Shown: piece by piece, positions 8,931 to 18,073 of the stretch | Position numbering within the stretch: the first letter of the stretch is position 1 | Layout of the letters: each line of letters opens with the position of its first letter | Assembly: GCA_905182065.1 (NCBI GenBank) | Contig: CAJIZN010000001.1 | Coordinates: forward strand, 186,001 to 250,000 | Direction of reading: 5' to 3' | DNA length: 64,000 nt | DNA from: Candidatus Marisimplicoccus framensis | Lineage (GTDB): Bacteria; Bacteroidota; Bacteroidia; Flavobacteriales; Flavobacteriaceae | The notes under the pieces: model-generated | What the model was told of the DNA's origin: nothing | The model's input: the letters and a program-made list of their open reading frames with translations, nothing else | Database searches by the model: none | Translations under genes and position numbers: made by a program

Positions 8931-10275
8931 AGTCAATGATGAATTAATAGATAATATTAAGAGACTTATTACAATTAGTGATAAGGAAAAGCTTGTCAAA
9001 GATCTTAATGATCTTCATTATGCTGACTTAGCTGAGATATTTGAACTTTTGGAAGTCAAACAAGTTATTTTTCTAGTTAAAATTTTTGATAAAGAAAGAA
9101 TTGCAGATGCTCTTGCTGAAATTGATGAAGACCTTAGAGAGATTATTCTTGAAAACCTATCTACTAAAGAAATTGCAGAAAAGATTCAAGAGCTTGATAC
9201 TGATGATGCAACAGATGTCATTTCAGAATTATCTGAAGATATTCAAGAAAGTGTGTTGTCACAAATCAAAGATTCTGAATTAACAGATGATATAAAAGAA
9301 TTACTAAAGTATAAGGAAGATACTGCTGGTGGATTAATGGCAAAAGAACTTGTGAAAGTAAGTGAAGATCTTAGCATATCTAAGTGTCTTGATGAAATTA
9401 GAAAACAGGCTAAGAACGTCTCTAGGGTTCACTCAATATATGTTGTTGATTCTAAAAATAAACTAAAAGGCAGGCTATCATTAAAAGATGTAGTCACTGC
9501 AAAATCAGGATCAAAAGTTAAAGATATTTATATACCTAAAGTAGACTATGTAACAGCTGAACAAGAAGGAGAAGAAGTTGCAAAAATTATGTCCAAATAT
9601 GATTTGGAAGCTATTCCTGTAACTAATAAAAGAAAAACTTTACTAGGAAGAATAACTATTGATGATATTGTTGACTTAATTAAAGATGAAGCTGAGAAAG
9701 ATTATCAATTAGCTGCAGGTATTTCTTCTGAAGTTGAAGCAAATGACTCAATTTTTCAATTATCTAAAGCTAGACTACCATGGTTGTTTTTAGGACTTTT
9801 AGGTGGTCTTGGTAGTGTGTTTATTTTAAAAGATTTTGAACAGATAATGAATCAACCTGACTTAAGAAATTTATTTTTCTATACTCCTCTTATTGCAGCT
9901 ATGGCTGGAAATGTTGGAGTACAATCCTCAGCAATAATTGTTCAAGGTTTAGCAAATGATTTAGTTAAAGGTTCTTTGTTGTCCAGGCTTTTAAAAGAAG
10001 TTGGTTTAAGTTTAATTAACGGCTTGGTATTAGCAATAATCCTGGTGATCTTTGGACAGATTGTTAATCAAGATTTATTTATGAGTCTAACAATTGCTGG
10101 TTCTATGATGGGTGTAATTATAATAGCTGCCCTTGTTGGAACATTTGTTCCAATTATTTTAGATAAACAAGGGATTGATCCTGCGATTGCAACCGGACCA
10201 TTTATTACAACAGCTAATGATATATTTGGAATTTTCTTATTCTTTTATATTGCTAAAATTTCGTTAGGTTTTTAA
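8917..10275 (+). CDS. mgtE: Magnesium transporter MgtE
   Basis: 452 residues, full length. Inner-membrane magnesium channel gated by its own cytoplasmic sensor. Order: N-terminal helical superhelix domain (about 1-130, Asp/Glu rich), two CBS domains (about 135-255, including VSRVHSIYVVD and LEAIPVTNKRKTLLGRITID), the plug helix, then five membrane helices (about 285-450). The pore-lining signature is seen as PLIAAMAGNVGVQSSAIIV and later GTFVPIILDKQGIDPA. It overlaps rsmA by 14 bases and ends in TAATG shared with arsC. Confidence 0.96.
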   Translation: MRQFKVNDELIDNIKRLITISDKEKLVKDLNDLHYADLAEIFELLEVKQVIFLVKIFDKERIADALAEIDEDLREIILENLSTKEIAEKIQELDTDDATDVISELSEDIQESVLSQIKDSELTDDIKELLKYKEDTAGGLMAKELVKVSEDLSISKCLDEIRKQAKNVSRVHSIYVVDSKNKLKGRLSLKDVVTAKSGSKVKDIYIPKVDYVTAEQEGEEVAKIMSKYDLEAIPVTNKRKTLLGRITIDDIVDLIKDEAEKDYQLAAGISSEVEANDSIFQLSKARLPWLFLGLLGGLGSVFILKDFEQIMNQPDLRNLFFYTPLIAAMAGNVGVQSSAIIVQGLANDLVKGSLLSRLLKEVGLSLINGLVLAIILVIFGQIVNQDLFMSLTIAGSMMGVIIIAALVGTFVPIILDKQGIDPAIATGPFITTANDIFGIFLFFYIAKISLGF

Positions 10276-10688
10276 TGAAAAAAATACTAATTCTATGTAC
10301 TGGAAACTCATGCAGAAGTCAAATTGCACATGGATTTTTAGATCATTTAACTAATAACTCGGTATCGGTCTTTAGTGCAGGAATTGAGAAGCACGGATTA
10401 AATAAAAATGCTGTAAAGTGTATGGCAAAGATTGGACTTGATATCTCTGATTATAATTCTAATCATATTGATGAATATATCAATGAAAGTTTTGACTTTA
10501 TAATTACTGTTTGTGATAATGCAAATGAAACATGTCCTGTTTTTCAAGATAGGAATGCAAAAAAAATTCACAGAAACTTTAACGATCCTTCAAAAATAAA
10601 TAATGGACTTTATAATGAAAGTTTTGATTTAGTAAGAGATGAAATTAAAAATTTTATAACAGAGTTTATAAAATCAGAATTAACTTGA
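10275..10688 (+). CDS. arsC: Arsenate reductase, thioredoxin-coupled (LMW phosphatase fold)
   Basis: 137 residues. The phosphate-binding loop is CTGNSCRS (CX5R) at residues 8-15. The redox pair of the arsenate reductase branch is visible in CDNANETCPVF (about residues 76-86), followed by the general-acid FNDP. This three-cysteine set separates thioredoxin-dependent ArsC from plain low-molecular-weight tyrosine phosphatases. It would reduce arsenate to arsenite in the cytoplasm, but no arsenite exporter or ArsR gene is adjacent, so it may act as a housekeeping detoxifier. The start codon overlaps the mgtE stop; the 3' end overlaps the convergent acetyltransferase gene by 9 bases. Confidence 0.88.
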   Translation: MKKILILCTGNSCRSQIAHGFLDHLTNNSVSVFSAGIEKHGLNKNAVKCMAKIGLDISDYNSNHIDEYINESFDFIITVCDNANETCPVFQDRNAKKIHRNFNDPSKINNGLYNESFDLVRDEIKNFITEFIKSELT

Positions 10689-11165
10689 TAAAAACTTTTC
10701 AATTAATGATTTATTCATTCTAACAATTTTCCATTTTGAATAGTCATCAATTAAAGCACCACTCTTTAAATAGAAATTAATTGCAGGTTTATTCCAATCA
10801 AGAACTGACCATTCAACTCTATTAACTCCTTGTTTTTTTGCTTCCTTTAAAAAAGATTTATAAAGTGATAGCCCTATACCTTTTCCCCTCATCTTTTCAG
10901 TTACTACAAGATCTTCAAGGTGAAGTGTTTTTCCATCCCAGGTTGAATATCTAGGAGTATAAAAGGCTAGGCCAACTATTTCACTATTGATCTCTGCAAT
11001 AAAACACTCATATCTAGGGTTATCTCTAAATCCATCCTCTAATAAATCTTTTTCAGTAATTTTTACAGCATCTGGATCCTTCTCATAAACTGCTAGCTCA
11101 ATCAATAACCTAAGAATGTCTTTAACATCAGCAGAATTTGCTTTTCTAATTATATGGTTTTCCAT
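10680..11165 (-). CDS. GNAT-family N-acetyltransferase
   Basis: 161 residues. The acetyl-CoA binding motif A is LHLEDLVVTEKMRGKGIG (about residues 85-102), with the R-G-x-G-x-G pyrophosphate loop. The C-terminal VEWSVLDWNKPAINFYLKSG matches the diamine/spermidine acetyltransferase subgroup. The overall pattern, including AEINSEIVGLAFYTPRYSTW, is that of small polyamine-type acetyltransferases, but the acceptor is not certain. It is the last gene of the pdxJ-hydrolase-GNAT minus-strand run, 3 bases after the hydrolase. Confidence 0.9.
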   Translation of the reverse strand: MENHIIRKANSADVKDILRLLIELAVYEKDPDAVKITEKDLLEDGFRDNPRYECFIAEINSEIVGLAFYTPRYSTWDGKTLHLEDLVVTEKMRGKGIGLSLYKSFLKEAKKQGVNRVEWSVLDWNKPAINFYLKSGALIDDYSKWKIVRMNKSLIEKFLSS

Positions 11166-11168
11166 ATT

Positions 11169-11939
11169 TCAATTTAAAAAATTAATTGTTTTATCAATAA
11201 AAAATGATGGATTATCTGCATGAACCCAATGCCCAGAAAAGGGAACTTTAATAATCTCAATATTTGAAAAATTTGAGTAAAGCATTGGAAAGTCTGATTC
11301 GTCAACATAAGTTGAACTATCACCATAAAGAAAAAGAGATGGCTTATCAAAATTTATTCCTTTTTTAAGTTCTATTGATAATCTATCTTTAAATTCAATT
11401 AAAACTTCAATATTCAACTTTAATCCTAAGCTTTCTTTATCAACCCAATATAAATTTTTTAATAAAAATTGTCTAACCCTTTCATCACTAATATATTTGG
11501 AAAGATGAGTATCTACATTCTTCCTTGATTTTATTTTGTTAAAATCTATGGACTTTAAACCATTCAATATTGTTTCGTGCTGAGGCTTATATTGCTTTGG
11601 AATAATATCAACTATTATTATTTTTTCTAATAGTTCTGGATATTTTTGAGCAAATAACATACCTATATTTCCCCCCATTGAATGACCTAATAGGCAAAAT
11701 CTTTTAATATTATAATGTTTTGCATATTTATATAAGTCCTCAACCATAATTTCAAAACTAAATTCATCACTCCAAAAACTTTTTCCATGATTTCTAAGAT
11801 CTATTAAATGAACTCTAAAGTTATTTTCAGCAATTTTATTTGCATGAGTTTTCCAGTTATCTCCCATTCCTAAAAATCCATGAATAATAAAAAGATCTCT
11901 CTTAGAGTTTCCTATTAAATTTGAATGAAGAATTTTCAT
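11169..11939 (-). CDS. Alpha/beta hydrolase (YbfF-like esterase)
   Basis: 256 residues, complete alpha/beta hydrolase fold. The oxyanion segment LFIIHGFLGMGDNW lies near residue 17, LIDLRNHGKS near 45, and the nucleophile elbow GHSMGG near 88. The acid is probably the Asp in LYGDSSTYVDES and the histidine is in VPFSGHWVHADNP near residue 238. Relatives such as YbfF are small-molecule esterases or thioesterases; the substrate is unknown. Its start overlaps the pdxJ stop by 4 bases (ATGA), so the two are translationally coupled. Confidence 0.9.
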   Translation of the reverse strand: MKILHSNLIGNSKRDLFIIHGFLGMGDNWKTHANKIAENNFRVHLIDLRNHGKSFWSDEFSFEIMVEDLYKYAKHYNIKRFCLLGHSMGGNIGMLFAQKYPELLEKIIIVDIIPKQYKPQHETILNGLKSIDFNKIKSRKNVDTHLSKYISDERVRQFLLKNLYWVDKESLGLKLNIEVLIEFKDRLSIELKKGINFDKPSLFLYGDSSTYVDESDFPMLYSNFSNIEIIKVPFSGHWVHADNPSFFIDKTINFLN

Positions 11940-12649
11940 TTAAGTATATCGAGATATGATTTAATTGTTGATTCTAAACCAGTGTAAAGAGATTCAGTGA
12001 TAAGAGCGTGGCCAATTGAAACCTCCTTAATGTTTTTGGTTGATTCTACAAAAAACTTAAGATTAGCTTGGTTTAAATCATGACCTGCATTAACATCTAT
12101 ATTAATTTCATCTGCTACTTTTGAACATTGAATATATTTTTCAACTGCTTTAAATTTATCGATATTATATTGTTTAGCATAAGGGCCTGTAAATAGTTCA
12201 ATTCTATCTGCATTTATTTTCTTGGCCCCTTCTAGCATCTTTATGTCAGGATCAATAAATATTGAAACTCGAATTGAGTTTAGTTGAAATTCTTTAACTA
12301 TTTCACTTAAGAATGAAGAATTGTTAATTGTATCCCATCCAGCATTTGAAGTAATTGCATCTTCGGAATCTGGAACTAGAGTTACTTGAGCAGGTTTTAT
12401 ATCATTAACAAGATCGATAAAATTTATGCTTGGGTTACCCTCAATATTAAGTTCGCTATTAATTTTTTCCTTGAGCATATTTGCATCAGAGTATTTTATA
12501 TGTCTCTCATCTGGCCTTGGATGAATAGTTATACCCTGAGCTCCAAAGTCTATTATGTCTTGAGCAGTCTGCACTAAATTAGGATAATCTTCACCTCTTG
12601 CATTTCTCAGTGTTGCAATTTTATTGATATTTACACTTAATTTAGTCAT
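11936..12649 (-). CDS. pdxJ: Pyridoxine 5'-phosphate synthase
   Basis: 237 residues. It condenses 1-deoxyxylulose 5-phosphate with 3-amino-1-hydroxyacetone phosphate to make pyridoxine phosphate in the DXP-dependent vitamin B6 route. Motifs: LSVNINKIATLRNARG near the N-terminus, GITIHPRPDERHI with the catalytic His, the VTLVPDS strand, ELFTGPYA, and NAGHDLN with the second catalytic His, then SIGHALI near the end. First gene of a three-gene minus-strand operon that diverges from nadK. Confidence 0.96.
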   Translation of the reverse strand: MTKLSVNINKIATLRNARGEDYPNLVQTAQDIIDFGAQGITIHPRPDERHIKYSDANMLKEKINSELNIEGNPSINFIDLVNDIKPAQVTLVPDSEDAITSNAGWDTINNSSFLSEIVKEFQLNSIRVSIFIDPDIKMLEGAKKINADRIELFTGPYAKQYNIDKFKAVEKYIQCSKVADEINIDVNAGHDLNQANLKFFVESTKNIKEVSIGHALITESLYTGLESTIKSYLDILK

Positions 12650-12671
12650 AAATTCTGTTGAAACTTAATTG

Positions 12672-12679
12672 CAAATATA
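12672..12679 (-). promoter_or_regulatory. Candidate -7 promoter box for pdxJ
   Basis: Minus-strand TATATTTG fits TAnnTTTG and is followed by C; it lies 22 bases upstream of the pdxJ ATG. It is back to back with the candidate nadK box in a 67-base divergent gap. Confidence 0.5.
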
Positions 12680-12704
12680 GTACTTAATAAAGTTATAAAG
12701 TTTG

Positions 12705-12712
12705 TATTTTTG
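12705..12712 (+). promoter_or_regulatory. Candidate -7 promoter box for nadK, next to start codon
   Basis: TATTTTTG fits TAnnTTTG and ends only 4 bases before the nadK ATG. Transcription would then begin at or inside the start codon, implying a leaderless mRNA if the box is used. Confidence 0.4.
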
Positions 12713-12716
12713 TGAT

Positions 12717-13604
12717 ATGAAAATAGCTTTATACATAGCATTTCATAACAAATCCTCAATTGATTGTTGCAAGGAAATAATTGATATTATTTCACAAAAC
12801 AATCAACTAGTTATTGATTCTAAAATAAAAAATGAATTAAATAAAGAAACTCAAAATAAATTTTCTTTTTTTGATTCGAAAAATCCAATAGAGGATAATA
12901 TTGATTTTGTTTTTGCTGTAGGAGGTGATGGTACAATATTAAGATCTATTACATATGTTAAAGACTCTAATATTCCAATTCTGGGAGTAAACACAGGTAG
13001 ATTAGGTTTTTTAACTAGTATTCAAAAAGAAAATATTCAAGAGGCAATTTCTCAGATTAATGAAAATAAGTTTAGTGTAATTAAAAGAACTCTTCTGGAA
13101 GTTAAATCTAATTCTATAAATAATGCTTTTTCTGATTATCCATTTGCTCTTAACGAAATCACAATTCAAAGAAAAGACACAACATCACTTTTGAATATAT
13201 CATGTCAGATTAATGGAAATTATTTAACAAATTATTGGTCAGATGGATTAATAATTTCCACTCCAACTGGCTCTACAGGTTATTCATTAAGTAATGGAGG
13301 GTCAATTGTTTCTCCAGAATCAAATGTCATACTTTTAAATCCAATAGCTCCTCATAATATTAATATGAGATCCTTAGTTATTCCTAATAATTCAAAAATA
13401 AATATAGATATTGAAGGGGACAGTGATATAAACTTATCTGTGGATTCAAGAATGTATTCTGTGAATTGTTCTAACCAAATTGAAATATTTAAAGCAGATT
13501 TTACGATTGGAACTATTAAGTTTGATAATGATAATTTTTATAAGAGATTAAGAGAGAAGCTCTTTTGGGGTCAAGATATGAGAAATAAAAACACAAAAAA
13601 ATGA
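12717..13604 (+). CDS. nadK: NAD kinase
   Basis: 295 residues. It phosphorylates NAD to NADP. Visible motifs are FAVGGDGTILRSI (GGDG ATP-binding motif, about residue 66), GVNTGRLGFLTS, LNEITIQR, and TPTGSTGYSLSNGGSIVSP (second conserved block). I start at ATG 12717 (MKIALYIAFHN); an in-frame TTG 15 bases upstream is possible but would overlap the apparent promoter box. It is followed by uppS with a 4-base ATGA overlap, so the two are co-translated. Confidence 0.95.
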   Translation: MKIALYIAFHNKSSIDCCKEIIDIISQNNQLVIDSKIKNELNKETQNKFSFFDSKNPIEDNIDFVFAVGGDGTILRSITYVKDSNIPILGVNTGRLGFLTSIQKENIQEAISQINENKFSVIKRTLLEVKSNSINNAFSDYPFALNEITIQRKDTTSLLNISCQINGNYLTNYWSDGLIISTPTGSTGYSLSNGGSIVSPESNVILLNPIAPHNINMRSLVIPNNSKINIDIEGDSDINLSVDSRMYSVNCSNQIEIFKADFTIGTIKFDNDNFYKRLREKLFWGQDMRNKNTKK

Positions 13605-14314
13605 AGATGATTCCCAAGCATACTGCAATTATAATGGATGGAAATGGAAGGTGGGCGGAGCAAAAGGGAATGCCAAGAGTGTTTGGACACCAAAATGGCG
13701 TTAGAGCTGTTAAAAGAATTGTTGAGGAGGCAAATAAACATAAAATTGAATATTTGACATTATTTACTTTTTCAATTGAGAACTGGGATAGACCAAGTGA
13801 TGAAGTTGATACTCTTATGAAGCTTTTAGTTCAAACTCTCAAGGAAGAGTTTGAAGATATTTTTAATAATAATATTAAACTTAATGCTATAGGTGACTTA
13901 AGTTCTCTTCCAGATAAAGTAAAAGAAGAATTGGAAAGCATTATTGAAAACACTAAAAATAATACTGGAATGACATTAACTCTTGCTCTAAGTTACGGAG
14001 GAAAGCAAGAAATATTTAAAGCAGTTAAAGAGATTTCACAGAAAGTTAAAAATGATATAATTTCTCTCGATAGTTTTGATGATTCCGTGATAAATGACCA
14101 TCTTTACACAAGAAATTTGCCAGATGTTGATCTACTTATTAGAACAAGCGGGGAAAAAAGAATTAGCAATTTTTTACTTTGGAAAATAGCTTATGCAGAA
14201 TTATATTTTACAGATGTATACTGGCCAGACTTTACTGAAAAAGACTTTACTGAAGCAATCGTTGAATATCAAAATAGAGAAAGAAGATTTGGAAAAACAA
14301 GCAAACAGTTATAG
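13601..14314 (+). CDS. uppS: Undecaprenyl diphosphate synthase (isoprenyl transferase)
   Basis: 237 residues. It extends farnesyl diphosphate with cis-isoprene units to make the C55 lipid carrier for peptidoglycan and O-antigen. Signature regions: HTAIIMDGNGRWAEQKG with the catalytic Asp, GHQNGV, YLTLFTFSIENW, and RTSGEKRISNFLLWKIAYAE followed by FTDVYWPDF. The start at 13601 overlaps nadK. The last 26 bases overlap the proposed start of bamA. Confidence 0.97.
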   Translation: MKMIPKHTAIIMDGNGRWAEQKGMPRVFGHQNGVRAVKRIVEEANKHKIEYLTLFTFSIENWDRPSDEVDTLMKLLVQTLKEEFEDIFNNNIKLNAIGDLSSLPDKVKEELESIIENTKNNTGMTLTLALSYGGKQEIFKAVKEISQKVKNDIISLDSFDDSVINDHLYTRNLPDVDLLIRTSGEKRISNFLLWKIAYAELYFTDVYWPDFTEKDFTEAIVEYQNRERRFGKTSKQL

Positions 14315-16835
14315 GCCTAAATTATTTAAGGCTATTAGCTTTTTTATTTTAACAACTACGTTCCTTTTCTCACAGGATGAATATAGGAAAGGTGATACTT
14401 ATTCAATTGACACTATTACTGTAGTTGGATTAAAAAATTTTAGTGACAGAACTGTTGTTACATATAGTGGTTTAAGACAAGGTCAGGCTATTCAAGTTCC
14501 AGGAGAAGAGGTTAGTGCAGTATTGAAAAAACTTTGGAATCTTGAGCTTTTTAGTGATGTAAACCTTTATGTTACTGATGTCAGTAATGGTAAAATTAAA
14601 CTAGAGATTAATGTTGATGAACTCCCTACATTACTAAATTATTCTATTAATGGTGTTAAAAAAAGTAAAGCTGAAACTTTTGAAAAGGAAACTGAGTTAT
14701 CAGAGGGCAAAAGACTTTCAGAAAGTTTTCTTACAAACACAAAGAATTATATTCAGAATGATTTAAAAAAAGTTGGTTTTTTAAACTCTCAAGTTAATAT
14801 TATTTCTACTCCTGACTCAATTGGTTCAAATAAACGTAACCTAAATATTAATGTTACTAAAGGTGAGAGGATTAAAATAAAAAATATCACTTTCTTAGGT
14901 AATGAGATATTTGGAGATACTAAACTTAAGTCTAAGCTTAAAAAAACTAAGAAAAAATTTCCCTTAAGATTTTGGAAAAAATCAAAACTTATTGATGCAG
15001 ATTATATAGCTGACAAGGAAACCTTAATTTCATATTATAAAGAAAAAGGCTATAGAGATGCAAGGATTGAATTTGACACAATAATTATAAATGATGAAAA
15101 GACAATTGATCTTGAGTTAACAATAGATGAAGGAAACAAATATTACTTTGGAAATATAAATTATATAGGTAATAGTTCTTACACTGATTTTCAGCTAGAT
15201 CAAATATTAGGGATAAAAGATGGTGATTCCTATAATGGAGTTCTATTAAAAGAAAGGATTCAAGATGATAATCCAGACGCAAATGACTTAGCTAACTTAT
15301 ATCAAAATAACGGATATCTATTCTCATCTGTAAATGCTGTTGAAGTTAGTGCTGCAAATGATACTATTGATTTTGAGATTAGAATAAATGAAGGCAAACT
15401 AGCAAGCTTTAATAAAATTACAGTTGTTGGTAATACAAAAACAAATGATAATGTTATTTATCGTGAACTAAGAATTAAACCTGGTGAACTTTACAGTAAA
15501 GATAAAGTTGTAAGAACTATTCGTGAGGTTGGTCAATTAGGCTTTTTTGATGCTGAACAAATAAGTCCTGATTTTAAAAATGTAGATCCAAATCAAGGAA
15601 CAGTAGATATTGAACTTGGTTTGATTGAAGCTGGAGCTAGTCAAATAGAATTACAAGGGGGGTATGGTGGTGGAGGTTTTATTGGTACTATTGGTCTAGC
15701 ATTTAATAATTTTTCTACAAAAAATATTAAAAATAGAAAAGCCTGGAGACCTCTTCCAATGGGAGACGGACAAACTCTAGCTATTAGACTTCAAACTAGT
15801 TCTTTTTATAGTACCAAAAGTTTCAGCTTTGTGGAACCATGGTTTGGAGGAAGAGAACCTGTTCAATTCTCTCTTTCACTTTCATCTACAAAACAATATA
15901 GATATGACTATTTTACAAGAAGAGCAGATAAAAGTCAATCATTTGAAATTGCAGGATTTAATATTGGTATAGCCAAAAGACTTAGAGTCCCTGATGATTA
16001 TTTTGTTCTCTCACAATCAATATCATACCAGTATTATAACCTACAAAATTACTTTACTGGACTTTTTACATTTGGGAACGGAGAATCTCATAATATAGCC
16101 TATAATATAGCTCTTTCAAGAAATAACACTTATACTAATCCTATATTTCCTGTTGGAGGTTCAAGCTTTTCTCTAAGTGCAAGATTGTCTCCTCCTTATT
16201 CTTTGATTTCTGGGGATGACTTTTCTAATATTGATGAAAGACCTGAATTTCAAAACAACAATGGATCTCCTAATCTAGCTGAAATTGACCAGGCTAAGTA
16301 TAGATGGTTAGAATTTTATAAAGTTAAGTTTGACGGAAGTTGGTATACTAGATTGTTTGGTAAATTTGTTTTAAAAGCACAAACAGACTTTGGTTTTTTA
16401 GGAACATATAATAGTAATAAAGGTAATATCCCTTTTGAAAGGTTCTATTTAGGTGGTGATGGAATGCAACAATATGCAATGGATGGAAGAGAAACAATAT
16501 CCTTAAGGGGGTATGAAAACGGATCCCTATCAAGCAGAGATGGATCAATTATTTATAATAAGTTTTCTTTAGAACTTAGGTATCCTGTAAGTTTAAAACC
16601 TAGTGCATCTGTTTTTGCTTTAACTTTTCTTGAATCAGGTAACGGTTTTGATAATTTTAAAGACTACAGTCCTTTTGACTTAAAAAGATCTGCTGGTATT
16701 GGTGTGAGGGTATTCATGCCTGCATTTGGACTTCTTGGAATTGACTTTGGATATGGGTTTGATTCTACAGACCTTTCAAATACTGGACAACCATCTGGAT
16801 GGCAGACTCACTTTGTAATAGGTCAACAATTTTAA
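14289..16835 (+). CDS. bamA: Outer-membrane protein assembly factor BamA
   Basis: About 848 residues. Central subunit of the machine that folds and inserts beta-barrel proteins into the outer membrane. After the signal peptide (hydrophobic stretch ending FLFSQ) come five POTRA domains (about residues 25-430, each with an NITFLGN- or TVVGNTK-type strand), then a 16-strand barrel; the lid-loop motif appears as the FERFYLGGD and SLRGY region, and the C-terminus ends FVIGQQF with the aromatic terminal residue expected of barrel proteins. I place the start at TTG 14289 because the first upstream ATG (14193) lies deep inside uppS and would add 32 non-signal residues. Followed by skp 51 bases later, the usual partner arrangement. 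Confidence 0.95.
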   Translation: MEKQANSYRPKLFKAISFFILTTTFLFSQDEYRKGDTYSIDTITVVGLKNFSDRTVVTYSGLRQGQAIQVPGEEVSAVLKKLWNLELFSDVNLYVTDVSNGKIKLEINVDELPTLLNYSINGVKKSKAETFEKETELSEGKRLSESFLTNTKNYIQNDLKKVGFLNSQVNIISTPDSIGSNKRNLNINVTKGERIKIKNITFLGNEIFGDTKLKSKLKKTKKKFPLRFWKKSKLIDADYIADKETLISYYKEKGYRDARIEFDTIIINDEKTIDLELTIDEGNKYYFGNINYIGNSSYTDFQLDQILGIKDGDSYNGVLLKERIQDDNPDANDLANLYQNNGYLFSSVNAVEVSAANDTIDFEIRINEGKLASFNKITVVGNTKTNDNVIYRELRIKPGELYSKDKVVRTIREVGQLGFFDAEQISPDFKNVDPNQGTVDIELGLIEAGASQIELQGGYGGGGFIGTIGLAFNNFSTKNIKNRKAWRPLPMGDGQTLAIRLQTSSFYSTKSFSFVEPWFGGREPVQFSLSLSSTKQYRYDYFTRRADKSQSFEIAGFNIGIAKRLRVPDDYFVLSQSISYQYYNLQNYFTGLFTFGNGESHNIAYNIALSRNNTYTNPIFPVGGSSFSLSARLSPPYSLISGDDFSNIDERPEFQNNNGSPNLAEIDQAKYRWLEFYKVKFDGSWYTRLFGKFVLKAQTDFGFLGTYNSNKGNIPFERFYLGGDGMQQYAMDGRETISLRGYENGSLSSRDGSIIYNKFSLELRYPVSLKPSASVFALTFLESGNGFDNFKDYSPFDLKRSAGIGVRVFMPAFGLLGIDFGYGFDSTDLSNTGQPSGWQTHFVIGQQF

Positions 16836-16886
16836 TCGTTTTTTAAAGAAAAATTACGATATTGCAATCGAAAATTTTAACAGATT

Positions 16887-17393
16887 ATGAAATCGATACT
16901 TAAATTATTAACAGCTACTTTCATAGCTTTAGCTCCGATTAATGCGGTAGCTCAATCTAATGTAGCACACATCAATGTCCAACAGCTTATTAGTGAAATG
17001 CCAGAAGTAATTGCTGCTCAAAATGAACTAGCTAAACTTGAAAAAGATTACACAACTCAAATTGACAATGCATTTAAGGAATTCCAAACTAAAGCTCAAA
17101 GCTATTCTTCAGACGCTGCAAATCAAACTGATGTTACAAATCAAGCTAGACAAAAAGAGCTTGAAAGTATGCAAACAAATTTGCAAGAGTTTAGAGACTC
17201 TGCTGCACAAGAGCTTCAGAAAAAGCAAATGGATTTAATGACTCCTCTTCTTGAAAAAGCTAGAGATGCTATTACAAAAGTTGGAAAAGATCAAGGATTT
17301 AATTACGTCATAGATTCAAGTCCAAACGGAGGAATTATTCTTGCCGATGGAAAAGATCTTTTAGCTGATGTAAAAATGGAGCTTGGTTTCTAA
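16887..17393 (+). CDS. OmpH/Skp-family periplasmic chaperone
   Basis: 168 residues. The signal peptide ends in NAVAQ (cleavage about residue 23). The mature part begins NVAHINVQQLISEMPE, the usual short beta-strand, followed by a long Lys/Glu/Gln-rich coiled coil (about residues 40-125) forming the tentacle, and a closing YVIDSS strand. Skp-type trimers hold unfolded outer-membrane proteins in the periplasm for BamA, and the gene directly follows bamA. The length matches the family. No promoter box is obvious in the 51-base gap. Confidence 0.93.
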   Translation: MKSILKLLTATFIALAPINAVAQSNVAHINVQQLISEMPEVIAAQNELAKLEKDYTTQIDNAFKEFQTKAQSYSSDAANQTDVTNQARQKELESMQTNLQEFRDSAAQELQKKQMDLMTPLLEKARDAITKVGKDQGFNYVIDSSPNGGIILADGKDLLADVKMELGF

Positions 17394-17402
17394 ATAAACT
17401 GA

Positions 17403-18062
17403 TTAGTTTACGTAGGGCTTCTTTACATACATTGGCTCCACGTAAGCTAAATCTTCAAATATTTTTTTATCAAATGCTTGTTGTGAAAGCTCTATCATCT
17501 TAGAGGAGCTTATTACACACTTTGTTAAATCACCTTCTTTATTTAAAATTTCACTCACATAAGAATAAGCACTCTCTGTATTAACTACAATTGTTGTTGA
17601 TTCGTTAACAGTACTATCTAAAAATTCTTCATCAACCAACTGTACCTTAGGGGATATTAATTCTTCTAAAGCAGAATTATACTTTGACATATAAAAGTAA
17701 TTTCCTTTATCGTTAATTAAACAGACTATATTCTCTGTTTTAGGGTTTACTGAATTAGCAAGAATCTTGAGTGTCGATATTCCAATTAGATTTATGTTGT
17801 GAGGGTAACAAAGTCCTTTTGAAACTGAAAGACCTATTCTTAAACCTGTGAAAGAACCTGGACCAATTCCAACTGAAATTGCATCCAAAGATTTTACATT
17901 TAAATTATTTTTTGATAGTATATCTTGAATTGAAGTTGTTAGAAGTTCACTATGTCTATAATTTTCATCTTCAGACTCAATCAAATCAATTAGTTTTCCT
18001 TTTGATGAAAGAGAAACAGAACAGTTTTTACTAGATGTCTCTAAGTTTAAAATTAATGACAT
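17403..18062 (-). CDS. tsaB: tRNA threonylcarbamoyladenosine biosynthesis protein TsaB
   Basis: 219 residues. Non-catalytic scaffold of the TsaB-TsaD-TsaE complex that makes t6A37 on ANN-decoding tRNAs. The ASKHA-fold start LILNLETSSKNCSVSL and the hallmark IGPGSFTGLRIGLSVSKGL (residues about 67-85) are clear. It lacks the metal-binding histidines of TsaD, as expected for TsaB. Last gene of the pump operon: its ATG is 11 bases after the tolC-like stop, so it probably relies on that transcript. It converges with skp. Confidence 0.94.
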   Translation of the reverse strand: MSLILNLETSSKNCSVSLSSKGKLIDLIESEDENYRHSELLTTSIQDILSKNNLNVKSLDAISVGIGPGSFTGLRIGLSVSKGLCYPHNINLIGISTLKILANSVNPKTENIVCLINDKGNYFYMSKYNSALEELISPKVQLVDEEFLDSTVNESTTIVVNTESAYSYVSEILNKEGDLTKCVISSSKMIELSQQAFDKKIFEDLAYVEPMYVKKPYVN

Positions 18063-18073
18063 CTCATACCAAT

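Noticed and set aside
12702-12716. NadK start at TTG 12702
   Set aside because: It overlaps the likely promoter box, and ATG 12717 gives the standard N-terminus.
14193-14288. BamA start at ATG 14193
   Set aside because: It would overlap uppS by 122 bases and place 32 extra residues before the signal peptide; TTG 14289 gives a normal signal.
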